This document shows, in pieces, positions 8,107 through 16,560 of a stretch of DNA of 46,129 nt. The stretch lies in contig JBOFIR010000016.1 in the NCBI GenBank assembly GCA_051650265.1, forward strand, positions 1-46,129. The letters are read 5' to 3'. The translations under genes were made by a program, and so were the position numbers. Below the pieces are notes generated by a model. The model saw only the letters and a program-made list of their open reading frames with translations. It made no database searches and was not told the origin of the DNA. Source of the DNA: JBOFEH01 sp051650265. GTDB taxonomy: Bacteria > Bacillota > Clostridia > Lachnospirales > Cellulosilyticaceae. The number at the start of each line of letters is the position of its first letter. The first letter of the stretch is position 1.

Positions 8107-8967
8107 CTACAAAAATGAAACAGGTTTATATTCCTTACCGAGCGTAAAACCACGCCCATGCACTTCATTCACCTGATTGATAATCATAAAAGCATTGGGA
8201 TCAATCCCCATAGCAATCTCATTGACTTTTGTCAATTCCCTGCTAGAAACCACTGTGAGTACAGCGCAAGATGCCTCTCTCATATGTCCCCCTTCAATAT
8301 GTAGGAGCGTCGTTCCCCGATCTAGCTTCTTTTGGATTGCTTCACTGATCGCCTCATAAGAGCCACTAACAATCTTGATCTGCATCTGATTACGACCAAT
8401 CATTAGTACGCGATCCAGCACTGTGGTATAGAGTAGTACCAGCAAGATGCCATAGAGAATCTGTTCTTTGCTTCCAAAGATCATTTGGGTAAATAAAATC
8501 AAGCAGTCAAAAACAGACATGGTCAGCGATACTGGTAATCTTAGCTTCTTGTTGAGAATGAGCGGCGGAATATCCATCCCTCCAGTAGATGCCCCAGATC
8601 GGATCACAAGCCCAATACCCACGCCGATCAGTAGCCCTGCAAAAAGGGTTGCAAGCATAGTATCTTCTGTCATCACGACATTGCCAAACCCTTTCTCAAA
8701 CACACTGAGTATGAACGGATAATAAAAAGTACTGAGCATGGTAGTCAGCGCAAACGTCTTTCCTAGCACAAATGCACCCGCTACAAACATCAACACATTG
8801 AAACCCCATACAAAGACAGAGACCGGTATGTCAAACTGATGTTGAAACACCAATGCTAGCCCTGTGGTCCCCCCTGTAATAAGATTGTTTGGTAATATAA
8901 AAAGCACTACTGCCAAGGCATACAAAGTATTGCCCGCAAGAATGGTAAAAATCTTTTTCATTGTCAT
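8107..8967 (-). CDS. YitT family membrane protein (DUF161 + DUF2179)
   Basis: About 286 residues. Five to six N-terminal transmembrane segments (roughly residues 5-190) carry the YitT signature LPNNLITGGTTGLAL and SGASTGGMDIPPLILNKK. A cytosolic C-terminal DUF2179 domain (about 200-280) contains GHMREASCAVLTVVSSREL and ends DPNAFMIINQVNEVHGRGF. The family is widespread in Bacillota; its transported substrate is not established. The ATG at 8967 has AGGAG 9 nt upstream and is preferred to the GTG two codons earlier. It is a single gene: a hairpin terminator (9060-9101) separates it from the selenium operon upstream. Confidence 0.92.
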   Translation of the reverse strand: MTMKKIFTILAGNTLYALAVVLFILPNNLITGGTTGLALVFQHQFDIPVSVFVWGFNVLMFVAGAFVLGKTFALTTMLSTFYYPFILSVFEKGFGNVVMTEDTMLATLFAGLLIGVGIGLVIRSGASTGGMDIPPLILNKKLRLPVSLTMSVFDCLILFTQMIFGSKEQILYGILLVLLYTTVLDRVLMIGRNQMQIKIVSGSYEAISEAIQKKLDRGTTLLHIEGGHMREASCAVLTVVSSRELTKVNEIAMGIDPNAFMIINQVNEVHGRGFTLGKEYKPVSFL

Positions 8968-9059
8968 TCGCACACTCTCCTATTTTTAGCTTTTAGTTCA
9001 TTCTTTTTTTGATTATAGCATTAATTTTTCCACTTGTCAGATTCACCACACACACAAAA

Positions 9060-9101
9060 GCGCATGCGCCCTCTACCCTTTGAGAGAGAGGTCACATACG
9101 C
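9060..9101 (-). terminator. terminator of the selenium operon
   Basis: Minus-strand hairpin GCGTATGTG...CGCATGCGC, about 14 pairs with one mismatch and G-T pairs, followed by TTTTGTGTG. It lies 20 nt past the DUF3343 stop. Confidence 0.75.
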
Positions 9102-9120
9102 CATGTTGGTTACTTCTATT

Positions 9121-9354
9121 CTAGATCACAATTTCATAAATCTGTTCATAGCCAAGCTGCCTACTTTGGATAAGTGCTAAGATCGGGTCCTCCTGCGGCA
9201 CATCACGCCATGCCAGACCACAGCCTGCACCAATTGCTCTTGGTAGTGGGATCAGCCTTCCACCAAATCCAGCAGCTTTGGCCGCTTCTTCAAAAGCCAT
9301 GGCTTGTGTGGTGGTCTTGAACGTCACCACGCATTGCAAAGTCTTTTCTCTCAT
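9121..9354 (-). CDS. DUF3343 putative Se/S carrier-like protein
   Basis: 77 residues with the DUF3343 shape: a ferredoxin-like start CVVTFKTTTQAMAFEEAAKAAGF, then RLIPLPRAIGAGCGLAWR holding the conserved single cysteine. Members sit next to selD, yedF and selenium-linked cysteine desulfurases and are proposed to carry Se or S as a persulfide/perselenide. Here it is the last gene of such an operon and overlaps the desulfurase by 4 nt (ATGA), which means coupled translation. Family and context agree. The carrier role itself is inference from context. Confidence 0.88.
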   Translation of the reverse strand: MREKTLQCVVTFKTTTQAMAFEEAAKAAGFGGRLIPLPRAIGAGCGLAWRDVPQEDPILALIQSRQLGYEQIYEIVI

Positions 9355-10493
9355 CTTGTCTCCTCCTCTAGCTGTCTTAGTGCCTGGATCGCCAAGTCCA
9401 CTTCCTCTACTGTATTGAAGTGAGAGAAGCTCAGTCTCACCATTCCCTGCTCCATGGTACCAAAAGCACGATGTACCTCAGGTGCGCAGTGTGCCCCCGC
9501 ACGCGTGGCGATGTCAAAGCGCTCGGCCAGCTCATCAGCTACCTCTGCTGAGTCATAGTCTCTCAGATTGAGCGCGACTACAGGTGTGCGGACCGTGGCC
9601 TCCAGATCCCCATATAGATTGATCCCTTCTAGGTCTCTGACCCCGTCTACAAAGCGCTTTGCTAATGCACTTGACTCCTCATAGATGCGTGACATACCGT
9701 AGCGCGTAATATAGTCACAGGCCGCGCCAAGCCCGGCAATTCCATGACCATTGAGCGTACCCGCTTCCAAAGCTGCAGGCAATGGTAGGTCCATAGTCTG
9801 GCTAAAACTGTCCATGCCTGTCCCCCCTGCCTTGAGTGGTCTGGGTCTCATGCCGTCTGCTAGGCATAGAAGGCCGATACCCTGTGGACCTAGTAGGCTC
9901 TTGTGCCCCGAACAGCACAGTGCATGTATGCCATCAGCCCTCATATTAATGGGTAGGAGTCCTGCTGTCTGCGATGCATCAACGATCAGTAATATGCCTC
10001 TATCCTGGCACCACTTGCCAATGCTCGGGATATCTAACACATTCCCCAGTACATTGGACGCGTGGGTGATCACTACGGCGCGTGTCTGTGTACAAAGTAC
10101 CGCCTCTAGCGCCTCTAAGCTGATACGCCCCCTGTGGTCTGGTGCCACGATGCTCAGCTTCACCCCACGCTGCGCCATTCCATAGAGGGGACGTAGCACA
10201 CTATTGTGCTCAAGGGCAGTGGTGATACAGTGATCCCCTGGTGCGAGAAGTCCTTGGATCGCAGTATTGAGACTCTCCGTGGCATTCGCCGTGAAGATCA
10301 CGCGGGAGGCATCACCTACACCAAATAGCTGCGCGATCTGCTCTCTTGTCTGGTGGATCATCCGACTTGCGCCTAGTGAAACGGTGTGTACACCACGACC
10401 GCTATTGCCCGTGCCAAGCAGCGCCTGATACACTGCCTCTGCCACCTCCGGTGGCTTGTGATACGAAGTTGCTGCATGATCAAGATATATCAT
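9351..10493 (-). CDS. cysteine desulfurase family protein (class V aminotransferase, selenium-linked type)
   Basis: 380 residues. PLP enzyme that would remove S (or Se) from cysteine/selenocysteine to supply SelD. Visible: N-terminal YLDHAATSYHKPPEV, ATESLNTAIQGL, the Asp of IVDASQTAG, the Schiff-base lysine in CCSGHKSLLGPQGIG, and the catalytic cysteine in RAGAHCAPEVHRAFGT. This order matches the branch of class V desulfurases found next to selD/yedF. The start at 10493 (MIYLDHAAT) matches the family; a longer frame runs back to 10625 inside yedF and is not credible. It begins 14 nt after the yedF stop and overlaps the DUF3343 start by 4 nt. Confidence 0.92.
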   Translation of the reverse strand: MIYLDHAATSYHKPPEVAEAVYQALLGTGNSGRGVHTVSLGASRMIHQTREQIAQLFGVGDASRVIFTANATESLNTAIQGLLAPGDHCITTALEHNSVLRPLYGMAQRGVKLSIVAPDHRGRISLEALEAVLCTQTRAVVITHASNVLGNVLDIPSIGKWCQDRGILLIVDASQTAGLLPINMRADGIHALCCSGHKSLLGPQGIGLLCLADGMRPRPLKAGGTGMDSFSQTMDLPLPAALEAGTLNGHGIAGLGAACDYITRYGMSRIYEESSALAKRFVDGVRDLEGINLYGDLEATVRTPVVALNLRDYDSAEVADELAERFDIATRAGAHCAPEVHRAFGTMEQGMVRLSFSHFNTVEEVDLAIQALRQLEEETR

Positions 10494-10507
10494 CTGCCCG
10501 GCCTGCC

Positions 10508-11119
10508 TTATGGCCTGATCAGCTTTGCAGCTTGCATTTGTTTTTCTAAGATCACATACATATTGGTCACGCCTCCTACAGAGAGCTGATCTGCTAAGCC
10601 GTAGTGATTGAGACATGTTCCGCATGTGAGCACCTCTACCCCTTTGGACTCTAGGAACTTCAGATCGGCGATGGACTCTGAATGCTCCGCTGATAGGTAT
10701 GCGCCACTATTGTAGATAAGGATCGTATCTGGCAATAGATCCTGCTCTGTGAGTGCGTAGATAAAGCCCTTCATCAGGAGTCTGCCGAGCTTCTCATCAC
10801 CTGTTCCCATCTGATCAGATGCAAGCACCACGACTGTTGGTCCCTCTGTCATTGGCTCACAGTGCATCACAGCATCGCTCTGCACATCCTCATCAGCTTC
10901 ACCCAATGTAAGTGTCACCACATAGTGATGCGCATCAAGCTGCGCACTGGTGATGCCCAGCTTCTTTTGCACTGCCATCTTCGTCAGATTTTGCACCGCG
11001 ATCTCATTGTCTACTGCCACCTCTACACAGTCCCCTTCGCCCAGGGTTGCTAAGGCTTTCTTTGTTTCTACAACAGGCATCGGACATGGTTTGCCCATAG
11101 CATCGATCGTTCGTTTCAT
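10508..11119 (-). CDS. yedF: sulfurtransferase-like selenium metabolism protein YedF
   Basis: 203 residues in two domains: an N-terminal TusA/SirA-like domain (about 1-75) with the CPxP motif in AMGKPCPMPVVETKKAL, whose cysteine carries S or Se, and a C-terminal DsrE-like domain (about 95-200) with VVLASDQMGTGDEKLG and VLTCGTCLNHYGL. This fusion is the known selenium-associated YedF. The ATG at 11119 has AAGGTGG 7 nt upstream; the ATG two codons earlier abuts the ribosome site. It follows selD by 12 nt and precedes the desulfurase by 14 nt, so all are one operon. Likely role: Se transfer between desulfurase and SelD or the final acceptor. Confidence 0.93.
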   Translation of the reverse strand: MKRTIDAMGKPCPMPVVETKKALATLGEGDCVEVAVDNEIAVQNLTKMAVQKKLGITSAQLDAHHYVVTLTLGEADEDVQSDAVMHCEPMTEGPTVVVLASDQMGTGDEKLGRLLMKGFIYALTEQDLLPDTILIYNSGAYLSAEHSESIADLKFLESKGVEVLTCGTCLNHYGLADQLSVGGVTNMYVILEKQMQAAKLIRP

Positions 11120-11131
11120 CTTCATCCCACC

Positions 11132-12154
11132 TTATCTTACAATGATTTTTTTGTCTTCATTTGCTACAACTGTTCCTACGATACCACATGGCATCCCTAG
11201 CGCCTCAAGTTCTTTGAGCGCTGCAGGTGCATCTTCTGAGTGCATACTCACTAGTAGCCCCCCTGAAGTCTGTGGATCAAATAAAATCTCCTCTACCGCA
11301 TAAGGCACATTCATGAAAGTGATCTGATCACCCACATGGTTACGATTCTTTTGACCTGCCGCCGTAATCATAAATTCATTGGCATAGTGCACCGCTTCTG
11401 GGATATAAGGTACTTGTAAGCTATCAATCTCCGCACCAAAGTGGCCATCTAGCATCTCGCTCAGATGCCCTAGGAAGCTAAAACCTGTCACATCTGTACA
11501 GCCATGGACACGATACTTACGGATCACCTCCGCCGCATATTTGTTGAGTGTTGTCATAGATGCAATCGCCTGATCCATAGCCTCAGATGAGCATTCACCC
11601 ACACGGTGAGCTGTTGCCACGATTCCTACACCTAATGGCTTGGTCAAGATCAGCTTGTCTCCTACCTGACACGTATTATTTTGATAAATTTTGTTAGGGT
11701 GAATAGTTCCCATCACAGAGAGACCATATTTGACATCTGTATCTGCAATGGAGTGCCCACCTGCTAGGACGCCTCCTGCCTCCTGCACTTTCTCATTGCC
11801 CCCTTGCATGATCTGACCCAGTATATTCAGATCCATCTGCTCTGGGAAGCATACGATATTGAGCGCCGTCTTCACGTCACCGCCCATTGCATACACATCA
11901 GATAAGGCATTTGCCGCTGCAATCTGCCCAAAAGTATACGGGTCCTCCACCATAGGTGGGAAGAAATCAAGGGTCTGTACTACGGCAAGATCCTCCGTCA
12001 ACTTGTAGACTGCTGCATCATCTGAGCTATCAAAACCTACCAAAAGATTGGAGTCCATCGCCTTTGGCAATTTTCCGAGCACAGCTTCTAGCATACCCGG
12101 TCCTAACTTGGCTGTGCAGCCGCCACCTTTACAAAATACAATTTCTTCTTGCAT
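11132..12154 (-). CDS. selD: selenide, water dikinase SelD (selenophosphate synthetase)
   Basis: 340 residues, full length. Makes selenophosphate from selenide and ATP. The N-terminal glycine-rich loop reads CKGGGCTAKLGPG with Cys13 and Lys16 in the positions of the essential Cys17/Lys20 of E. coli, so the enzyme uses Cys and not selenocysteine there. Further signatures: VQTLDFFPPMVEDPYTFG (metal Asp), ANALSDVYAMGG, AGGHSI, GCTDVTGFSFLGHL and FDPQTSGGLL. It is the first gene of the selD-yedF-desulfurase-DUF3343 operon. selA and selB are not in the window, so the selenophosphate could serve selenocysteine, 2-selenouridine or the selenium cofactor of molybdenum hydroxylases. Confidence 0.96.
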   Translation of the reverse strand: MQEEIVFCKGGGCTAKLGPGMLEAVLGKLPKAMDSNLLVGFDSSDDAAVYKLTEDLAVVQTLDFFPPMVEDPYTFGQIAAANALSDVYAMGGDVKTALNIVCFPEQMDLNILGQIMQGGNEKVQEAGGVLAGGHSIADTDVKYGLSVMGTIHPNKIYQNNTCQVGDKLILTKPLGVGIVATAHRVGECSSEAMDQAIASMTTLNKYAAEVIRKYRVHGCTDVTGFSFLGHLSEMLDGHFGAEIDSLQVPYIPEAVHYANEFMITAAGQKNRNHVGDQITFMNVPYAVEEILFDPQTSGGLLVSMHSEDAPAALKELEALGMPCGIVGTVVANEDKKIIVR

Positions 12155-12230
12155 GAATTGTTCATTCCTTTCACTTTCAACTGTTACTCATTCTATATTG
12201 CCCATTATAACACTGTTCTTCCAATAAAAA

Positions 12231-12269
12231 ACTCCTGAGCCAAACATTTTTCATGTTTGGCCCAGGAGT
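12231..12269 (-). terminator. terminator of bioY-DUF1284
   Basis: Seventeen-bp near-perfect stem (ACTCCTGGGCCAAACAT and complement, one G-T pair) with a 5-nt loop, followed on the minus strand by TTTTTTATTGG. It starts 5 nt past the DUF1284 stop. Confidence 0.9.
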
Positions 12270-12273
12270 CCCC

Positions 12274-12687
12274 CTATAACCACTTCTTTTGTTGCTCCTG
12301 GATCTTCTCCTTTGCACACACACCTTGTCTGAACCATTCGCAATCCTGACATATGTAGGTAAACGCCTGTTCATCGTAACACCGATAGATCCCCTCTTTA
12401 ATTTGATTGAAGGAATAGTCTCTTCCTGTTTGCAAGCCATAGATCTTTAGCGTACGTGTATCCAGCTGTGCAATCTTATCCCCACTGATACACACACCCT
12501 CTCTAAGATGTGGGCACTGATGGCAAAGAAGATCTGGGCCTAGTACCAATGTAATTATCTGATCGCCATCTTCTAACAGGCTTTGCATCACACAATCCAT
12601 CTGCTGTGTGAATGACTCACTGTAGCCCTTACCCTGGTAAAAAAAGAGACAGTTGATGTGGTGGGCTCTAAGCGTTAATCGTTTCAC
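12274..12687 (-). CDS. DUF1284 Cys-rich protein
   Basis: About 137 residues. DUF1284 pattern: LRAHHINCLFFYQGKGYSE at the start, then two cysteine groups, LLCHQCPHLREGVC in the middle and YICQDCEWFRQGVC at the end. The CxxC pairs suggest a metal or Fe-S site; relatives are sometimes called putative iron-sulfur binding proteins and no reaction is known. It overlaps the 3' end of bioY by about 20 nt and must be cotranscribed with it under the BirA operator. Start choice between TTG 12690 and GTG 12687 is not decisive; AGAGG lies upstream of both. Confidence 0.85.
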   Translation of the reverse strand: MKRLTLRAHHINCLFFYQGKGYSESFTQQMDCVMQSLLEDGDQIITLVLGPDLLCHQCPHLREGVCISGDKIAQLDTRTLKIYGLQTGRDYSFNQIKEGIYRCYDEQAFTYICQDCEWFRQGVCAKEKIQEQQKKWL

Positions 12688-13210
12688 CAATCACACCTCT
12701 CAGTCGGCTTTTAATCTGCAACCCTACCCAAATCGCAATCCCTGTAAGAATGAGGTCTTTGATAATGAACGGATAGACACCTGCTAGCATCGCCTCTTGC
12801 CAATTCATACCGAGTACAGCTTTGAGCTGGAGTGTCCCTATAGCATACTGAATGAAGAGCCCACAATAAACCATGCCAATCCTTACCATGCGTGAGCGTT
12901 GCTCTACTGCCTTACCTACAACAAATGCCAATGCTATAAATCCTAAGATATACCCCCCAGTCGGTCCAATCACAACCCCCAGCCCACGAGAAAAGTTAGA
13001 AAATACAGGAACCCCTATACTACCAATCAGGATATAGATCATCATCGCATATGTTCCCCGCTTTGCACCTAGTACAATCGCTAAGATGATGGCTCCAAAT
13101 ACTTGTAACGTCAGTGGTACTGTTGGTAAAGGAATGGAAAGCTGTGAAAAGACACCCATAAGGGTTGCCCCTAATCCGACCATTGTTATTTCTTTTGTAG
13201 TCCATTTCAT
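12668..13210 (-). CDS. bioY: BioY biotin transporter (S component)
   Basis: 180 residues, six transmembrane segments. BioY is the biotin-binding membrane subunit of ECF transporters. Signatures: an N-terminal MVGLGATLMGVFSQLSIPLP (substrate-loop region), VPLTLQVFGAIILAIVLG, GPTGGYILGF and the C-terminal IIKDLILTGIAIWVG. The ATG at 13210 has GGAGGAGG about 7 nt upstream; a longer frame to 13243 has no ribosome site. No ECF A, A' or T genes adjoin, so it would use a shared energising module encoded elsewhere. The promoter contains a clear BirA operator, so expression should be repressed when biotin is plentiful. Confidence 0.95.
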   Translation of the reverse strand: MKWTTKEITMVGLGATLMGVFSQLSIPLPTVPLTLQVFGAIILAIVLGAKRGTYAMMIYILIGSIGVPVFSNFSRGLGVVIGPTGGYILGFIALAFVVGKAVEQRSRMVRIGMVYCGLFIQYAIGTLQLKAVLGMNWQEAMLAGVYPFIIKDLILTGIAIWVGLQIKSRLRGVIGETINA

Positions 13211-13244
13211 TTTTATTTCCTCCTCCAAGTTTATTGATAACACT

Positions 13245-13273
13245 ATTGTAAACTATTTTCCTTTTTTGGTAAA
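13245..13273 (-). promoter_or_regulatory. bioY promoter
   Basis: On the minus strand: -35 TTTACC (13268-13273), 17-bp spacer, -10 TACAAT (13245-13250), about 35 bp before the bioY start. The -35 box lies inside the right half of the BirA operator, so repressor binding would block polymerase. Confidence 0.8.
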
Positions 13274-13296
13274 CCTATTTTTATTTTTAGGTTAAC
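13268..13296. promoter_or_regulatory. BirA operator upstream of bioY
   Basis: Inverted half-sites TAAACC (13270-13275) and GGTTAA (13290-13295) separated by exactly 14 bp. This matches the known bacterial BirA consensus TTAACC-N14/15-GGTTAA with one mismatch. A further half-site-like TTGTAAAC occurs at 13246-13253. BirA itself is not in the window. Confidence 0.82.
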
Positions 13297-13389
13297 TCAT
13301 TTCGCCATAAGGTTGTTTTTGATTTAATTTTTATAATATATTACATCTTTTATATTGTTTAATCCATTTTTATCATATTTTCTATACTC

Positions 13390-13395
13390 TATAAT
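13390..13395 (+). promoter_or_regulatory. possible -10 box of the GH95-like gene
   Basis: Perfect TATAAT 76 bp before the start, in very AT-rich DNA. No convincing -35 at 16-18 bp was seen, so the gene may need an activator or the box may be chance. Confidence 0.35.
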
Positions 13396-13471
13396 ACTAA
13401 AGACCAGTATTTTATTGAATCAATCTTTAGACGATTGTCAGTTTAAATTTCACAAAAACTAGGGGGAAATC

Positions 13472-15721
13472 ATGAACAAACACAGACTACCAAAACCATG
13501 CCATCATCTCAGATTCGATACAGCTATTACCCGATGGGATGAAGCTTTGATGCTTGGCAACGGCCATGTCGGCGCATTGATTTGGGGACATAGCGATGCA
13601 CTCAGCTTTAGCCTAGACCGCTGCGACTTATGGGACAAGACACCTTATCCCGGTGTCCTTGCCGAAGACTTCACTTATGCCAAGTTGGTTGCACTGGCCA
13701 AATCCAGAGATACTGATGCGATCCGCAATCAATTCGATGCACCTTATTACAATCCCACACCAACCAAGCTACCTGCTGGTAAGCTCTGCTTAGACTTTGG
13801 CAAAGACCTAGGTGTAACCTCTGAGCTCGCCCTTGGCAATGCAACAGCCCAGCTACACATCGGGGATTGCTATACTGTAAGCAGTTACCTTCACGCAACT
13901 GAGCAATCTGGCTTTATCAAGATTGTAGGGGATGCTTCTCACGTTCGTATTACCTTACAGCATCCTGAATATGGCAAACTTGATGATACTGGTGCCTATG
14001 CCTATGATTCACAGCACCGCGAACTTTCACCAGGCAATCTCAAGACACTTCATTACCTTGCTCCGATCTGCCACCAAGATGAGACGCTCCAGTATTTTAT
14101 GCAGCCTATCGATGATCACTTCACCTATGGCATCCTTATGATGCAGCGCACCACTACTACTGGTGTGGAAGTGGTCTACCGTGTATTTAGTCACCCTTCT
14201 ACAGATGCCCACTGGCTTGAAGAAGAAAAGCGTCTGGTACAAGAACAACTTACCAAGGGCTATGATGCCTGTCTCACCACTCATGAGGCGTGGTGGGCAA
14301 ACTTCTGGAACCAAAGTGCGATCAGCCTACCAGATACATTCCTCGAGAAATACTGGTACCTCACCAACTATTTCCTTGGATCTGCTTCTCGTAAGGGCGC
14401 TATGCCTATGCCACTTCAAGGGGTGTGGACTGCTGATGAAGGCATGCTCCCACCGTGGAAAGGGGACTATCATCACGACCTCAATACGGAGATGACTTAT
14501 TATCATTATCTGAAATCCAATCATCTAGAAGAAGGGGAAAGCTTCATTGACTTCCTATGGGATCTGATGCCACAGGCTGAGGCATTTGCCAAACGCTTCT
14601 ACGGCACAGACGGCATTTGCCTTCCTGCTGTGATGGCAATCGATGGCACGCCACTTGGCGGATGGCCCATGTATTCACTCAGCCCAACCCAGCAGCTCTG
14701 GCTCTGTCAGGCCTTTGAGCGTCACTACCGTTTTAGTGGGGACCTAACCTTCCTACATGAGAAGGCTTTTCCTTATATCAAGGCCTCTGCGACCTGTATA
14801 TTAGGCCTCTTAGAACCCGATGAGAACGGGATGCTCAAACTCCCTGTCTCTAGCTCCGCTGAGATTCATGATGATACAGCTGATGCTTGGCTCACACCAA
14901 ATACCAACTACGACTTGGCACTGATGCGCTACACCTTTACCCAACTTATAGATTTGGCCAACATCCTAGAAAATGGTGAGGCGACTCACTGGCAGTCTGT
15001 ACTTGATCGGCTACCTAGGCTGATGGTCACACCAGAGCATGTACTGATGCTGAGTCCTGACGAAAGCCTACAAGAGTCTCATAGGCACCATGCCCATGCT
15101 ATGGCAATCCATCCACTTAGACTTCTAGACTACCACGTACCTGAGCATCGCCAGATCATCGATGCAACAGTACAAGACTTAGAGCGTCTCGGCACGGACT
15201 GGTGGGTTGGCTACTCCTTTACTTGGCTCGCAGAGTTCTACGCGATCCAAGGCAATGGTGATGGTGCCGCTACCGAGCTTCGTCGCTTCTGGGAACACTT
15301 CTGTTCACCAAACGGCTTCCACCTCAATGGAGACTTCCGCGGCCAAGGTCACTGCAAGCATACATACCGCCCATTTACCTTAGAAGGAAACTTCTGCGCC
15401 GCAGATGTACTTCAAGAGATGCTCCTTCGCACGGACTACGGTCAGATTGAACTCTTCCCAGCCATTCCTACCAGCTGGCAAAGTGAAAGCTTCGGCTTTG
15501 AAGACTTCCGTGGGGAGCGTGGTATACGCATTAGTGCTACCTACACACAGGGCGCTACCCAAAGCATCCGCCTAACACCCGCTCATGCTGGCACCTACGC
15601 ACTACGTGTAGACGCTGAGCGTTTCCTGGTCTCCCCTACATGTCCTACAGCGATGCAAGGTGATCAGCTTCTGCTGACACTCTGTGCACACCAAACCTAT
15701 ACGTTGACACGTATCCACTAA
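13472..15721 (+). CDS. GH95-like glycoside hydrolase, divergent
   Basis: 749 residues, no signal peptide, so probably cytosolic. The N-terminus has the GH95 entry motif WDEALMLGNGHVGALIWG (about 24-41), followed by a beta-sandwich region and an (alpha/alpha)6 barrel. At the GH95 active site it differs from the fucosidase at 16561: HHDLNTEMTYY (about 334-344) replaces NINTQMNYW, SSSAEIHDD may replace SPENS, and TLEGNF (about 636) replaces QIDGNF, putting Glu for the catalytic Asp. Known GH95 members are alpha-L-fucosidases, with some alpha-L-galactosidases; the changed residues suggest another substrate. GGGGG lies 5 nt before the ATG. It is alone on the plus strand, facing the second GH95 locus across a shared terminator. 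Confidence 0.8.
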   Translation: MNKHRLPKPCHHLRFDTAITRWDEALMLGNGHVGALIWGHSDALSFSLDRCDLWDKTPYPGVLAEDFTYAKLVALAKSRDTDAIRNQFDAPYYNPTPTKLPAGKLCLDFGKDLGVTSELALGNATAQLHIGDCYTVSSYLHATEQSGFIKIVGDASHVRITLQHPEYGKLDDTGAYAYDSQHRELSPGNLKTLHYLAPICHQDETLQYFMQPIDDHFTYGILMMQRTTTTGVEVVYRVFSHPSTDAHWLEEEKRLVQEQLTKGYDACLTTHEAWWANFWNQSAISLPDTFLEKYWYLTNYFLGSASRKGAMPMPLQGVWTADEGMLPPWKGDYHHDLNTEMTYYHYLKSNHLEEGESFIDFLWDLMPQAEAFAKRFYGTDGICLPAVMAIDGTPLGGWPMYSLSPTQQLWLCQAFERHYRFSGDLTFLHEKAFPYIKASATCILGLLEPDENGMLKLPVSSSAEIHDDTADAWLTPNTNYDLALMRYTFTQLIDLANILENGEATHWQSVLDRLPRLMVTPEHVLMLSPDESLQESHRHHAHAMAIHPLRLLDYHVPEHRQIIDATVQDLERLGTDWWVGYSFTWLAEFYAIQGNGDGAATELRRFWEHFCSPNGFHLNGDFRGQGHCKHTYRPFTLEGNFCAADVLQEMLLRTDYGQIELFPAIPTSWQSESFGFEDFRGERGIRISATYTQGATQSIRLTPAHAGTYALRVDAERFLVSPTCPTAMQGDQLLLTLCAHQTYTLTRIH

Positions 15722-15773
15722 AAAGACACACCCTCTCCCGTCACTTTGCATTCGGGATTGGGTGTGTCTTTTT
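15720..15773. terminator. bidirectional terminator between the GH95-like gene and the DUF1835-like gene
   Basis: Outer perfect 14-bp stem AAAAAGACACACCC with its complement, plus an inner CCCG/CGGG stem. A and T tracts at both ends allow use on either strand. Confidence 0.85.
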
Positions 15774-15795
15774 CATTGTACGTTTTTTGCGGTGG

Positions 15796-16512
15796 CTATA
15801 TACTACGAACCCCTTCAATCATCTGCTCATATTGGAGATCACCTAATCCATATTGTGGGAAAGTTGTTAGGAGTTCTTCTACCAGTTCCTCTTTGTTTTT
15901 CTTTGACCCACTCTTGATATAACGATTAATCTCGCTGTCTTCTTGTCTATACCCAAGATAAAGCTTGGTCATTTGATAAGTCACAGGCAAAAGTTCACCC
16001 TTTGGCATCTGCTGCTGGCATAAGATCTCCCTATAGTTTGCTAAGCTTCCCTCTAGTTTGACTTCATACGCCTCTGGCAAGAATGCGTCTCCACTTTCAG
16101 ATCCAATGCAAAGGAGCAAATCCCCTGTATAGCCTACTTGTTCTAGATAAGCCATCATGGTCAGCATATTGATCTGACAAAACATATCTTCTCCAAACCA
16201 CATGACCACAAGGTCATACTGCTCCTCAAACAACGGTTTCAAAGGTGTCATCACAATCTGCTCATACTGCTCCTTCGTCGAATCTAAGGATGCTATGCGG
16301 TTCTTGATAAAGGCTTCACTAAAGATCTGCTCATCAGCATGCCCCCAACACATAGCCTCATTGAATGGTACATAAGTACAGCCCGGCTGCATCTTACCAC
16401 TTTCCCGAAATGCCTCTAGCATACACCCTCCATTTAGGATATGTAACACATTCCTTGGGTATTTTTGTTTGATTTCTGTTTGTATGTGATCAACTGTTTC
16501 ATGATGTAACAT
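15796..16512 (-). CDS. DUF1835-like protein of unknown function
   Basis: 238 residues, soluble. The N-terminal VLHILNGGCMLEAFRESG, then YDLVVMWFGEDMFCQINML, then AYLEQVG resembles the DUF1835 pattern (a 'gDs...' start, then W-F/H-x-D-x-F-x-Q). DUF1835 proteins are often annotated as putative regulators or nucleotide-binding proteins with no proven role. The sequence match is from memory. It starts 48 nt downstream of the GH95 fucosidase on the same strand and may be cotranscribed; no hairpin is evident between them. GAGAG precedes the ATG. Confidence 0.6.
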   Translation of the reverse strand: MLHHETVDHIQTEIKQKYPRNVLHILNGGCMLEAFRESGKMQPGCTYVPFNEAMCWGHADEQIFSEAFIKNRIASLDSTKEQYEQIVMTPLKPLFEEQYDLVVMWFGEDMFCQINMLTMMAYLEQVGYTGDLLLCIGSESGDAFLPEAYEVKLEGSLANYREILCQQQMPKGELLPVTYQMTKLYLGYRQEDSEINRYIKSGSKKNKEELVEELLTTFPQYGLGDLQYEQMIEGVRSI

Positions 16513-16560
16513 TTCTCTCTCATCCTCTCGTGACTCTATTATTTGCTATTTGTTGTGGTC

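Noticed and set aside
10494..10625. N-terminal extension of the cysteine desulfurase frame
   Set aside because: It lies inside yedF, has no ribosome site and adds residues absent from the family; the start at 10493 begins exactly at the conserved YLDHAAT.
12105..12154. Possible selenocysteine UGA in the selD active loop
   Set aside because: The loop codes for an ordinary Cys (GGGCTAK) with no in-frame TGA; no SECIS element is required.
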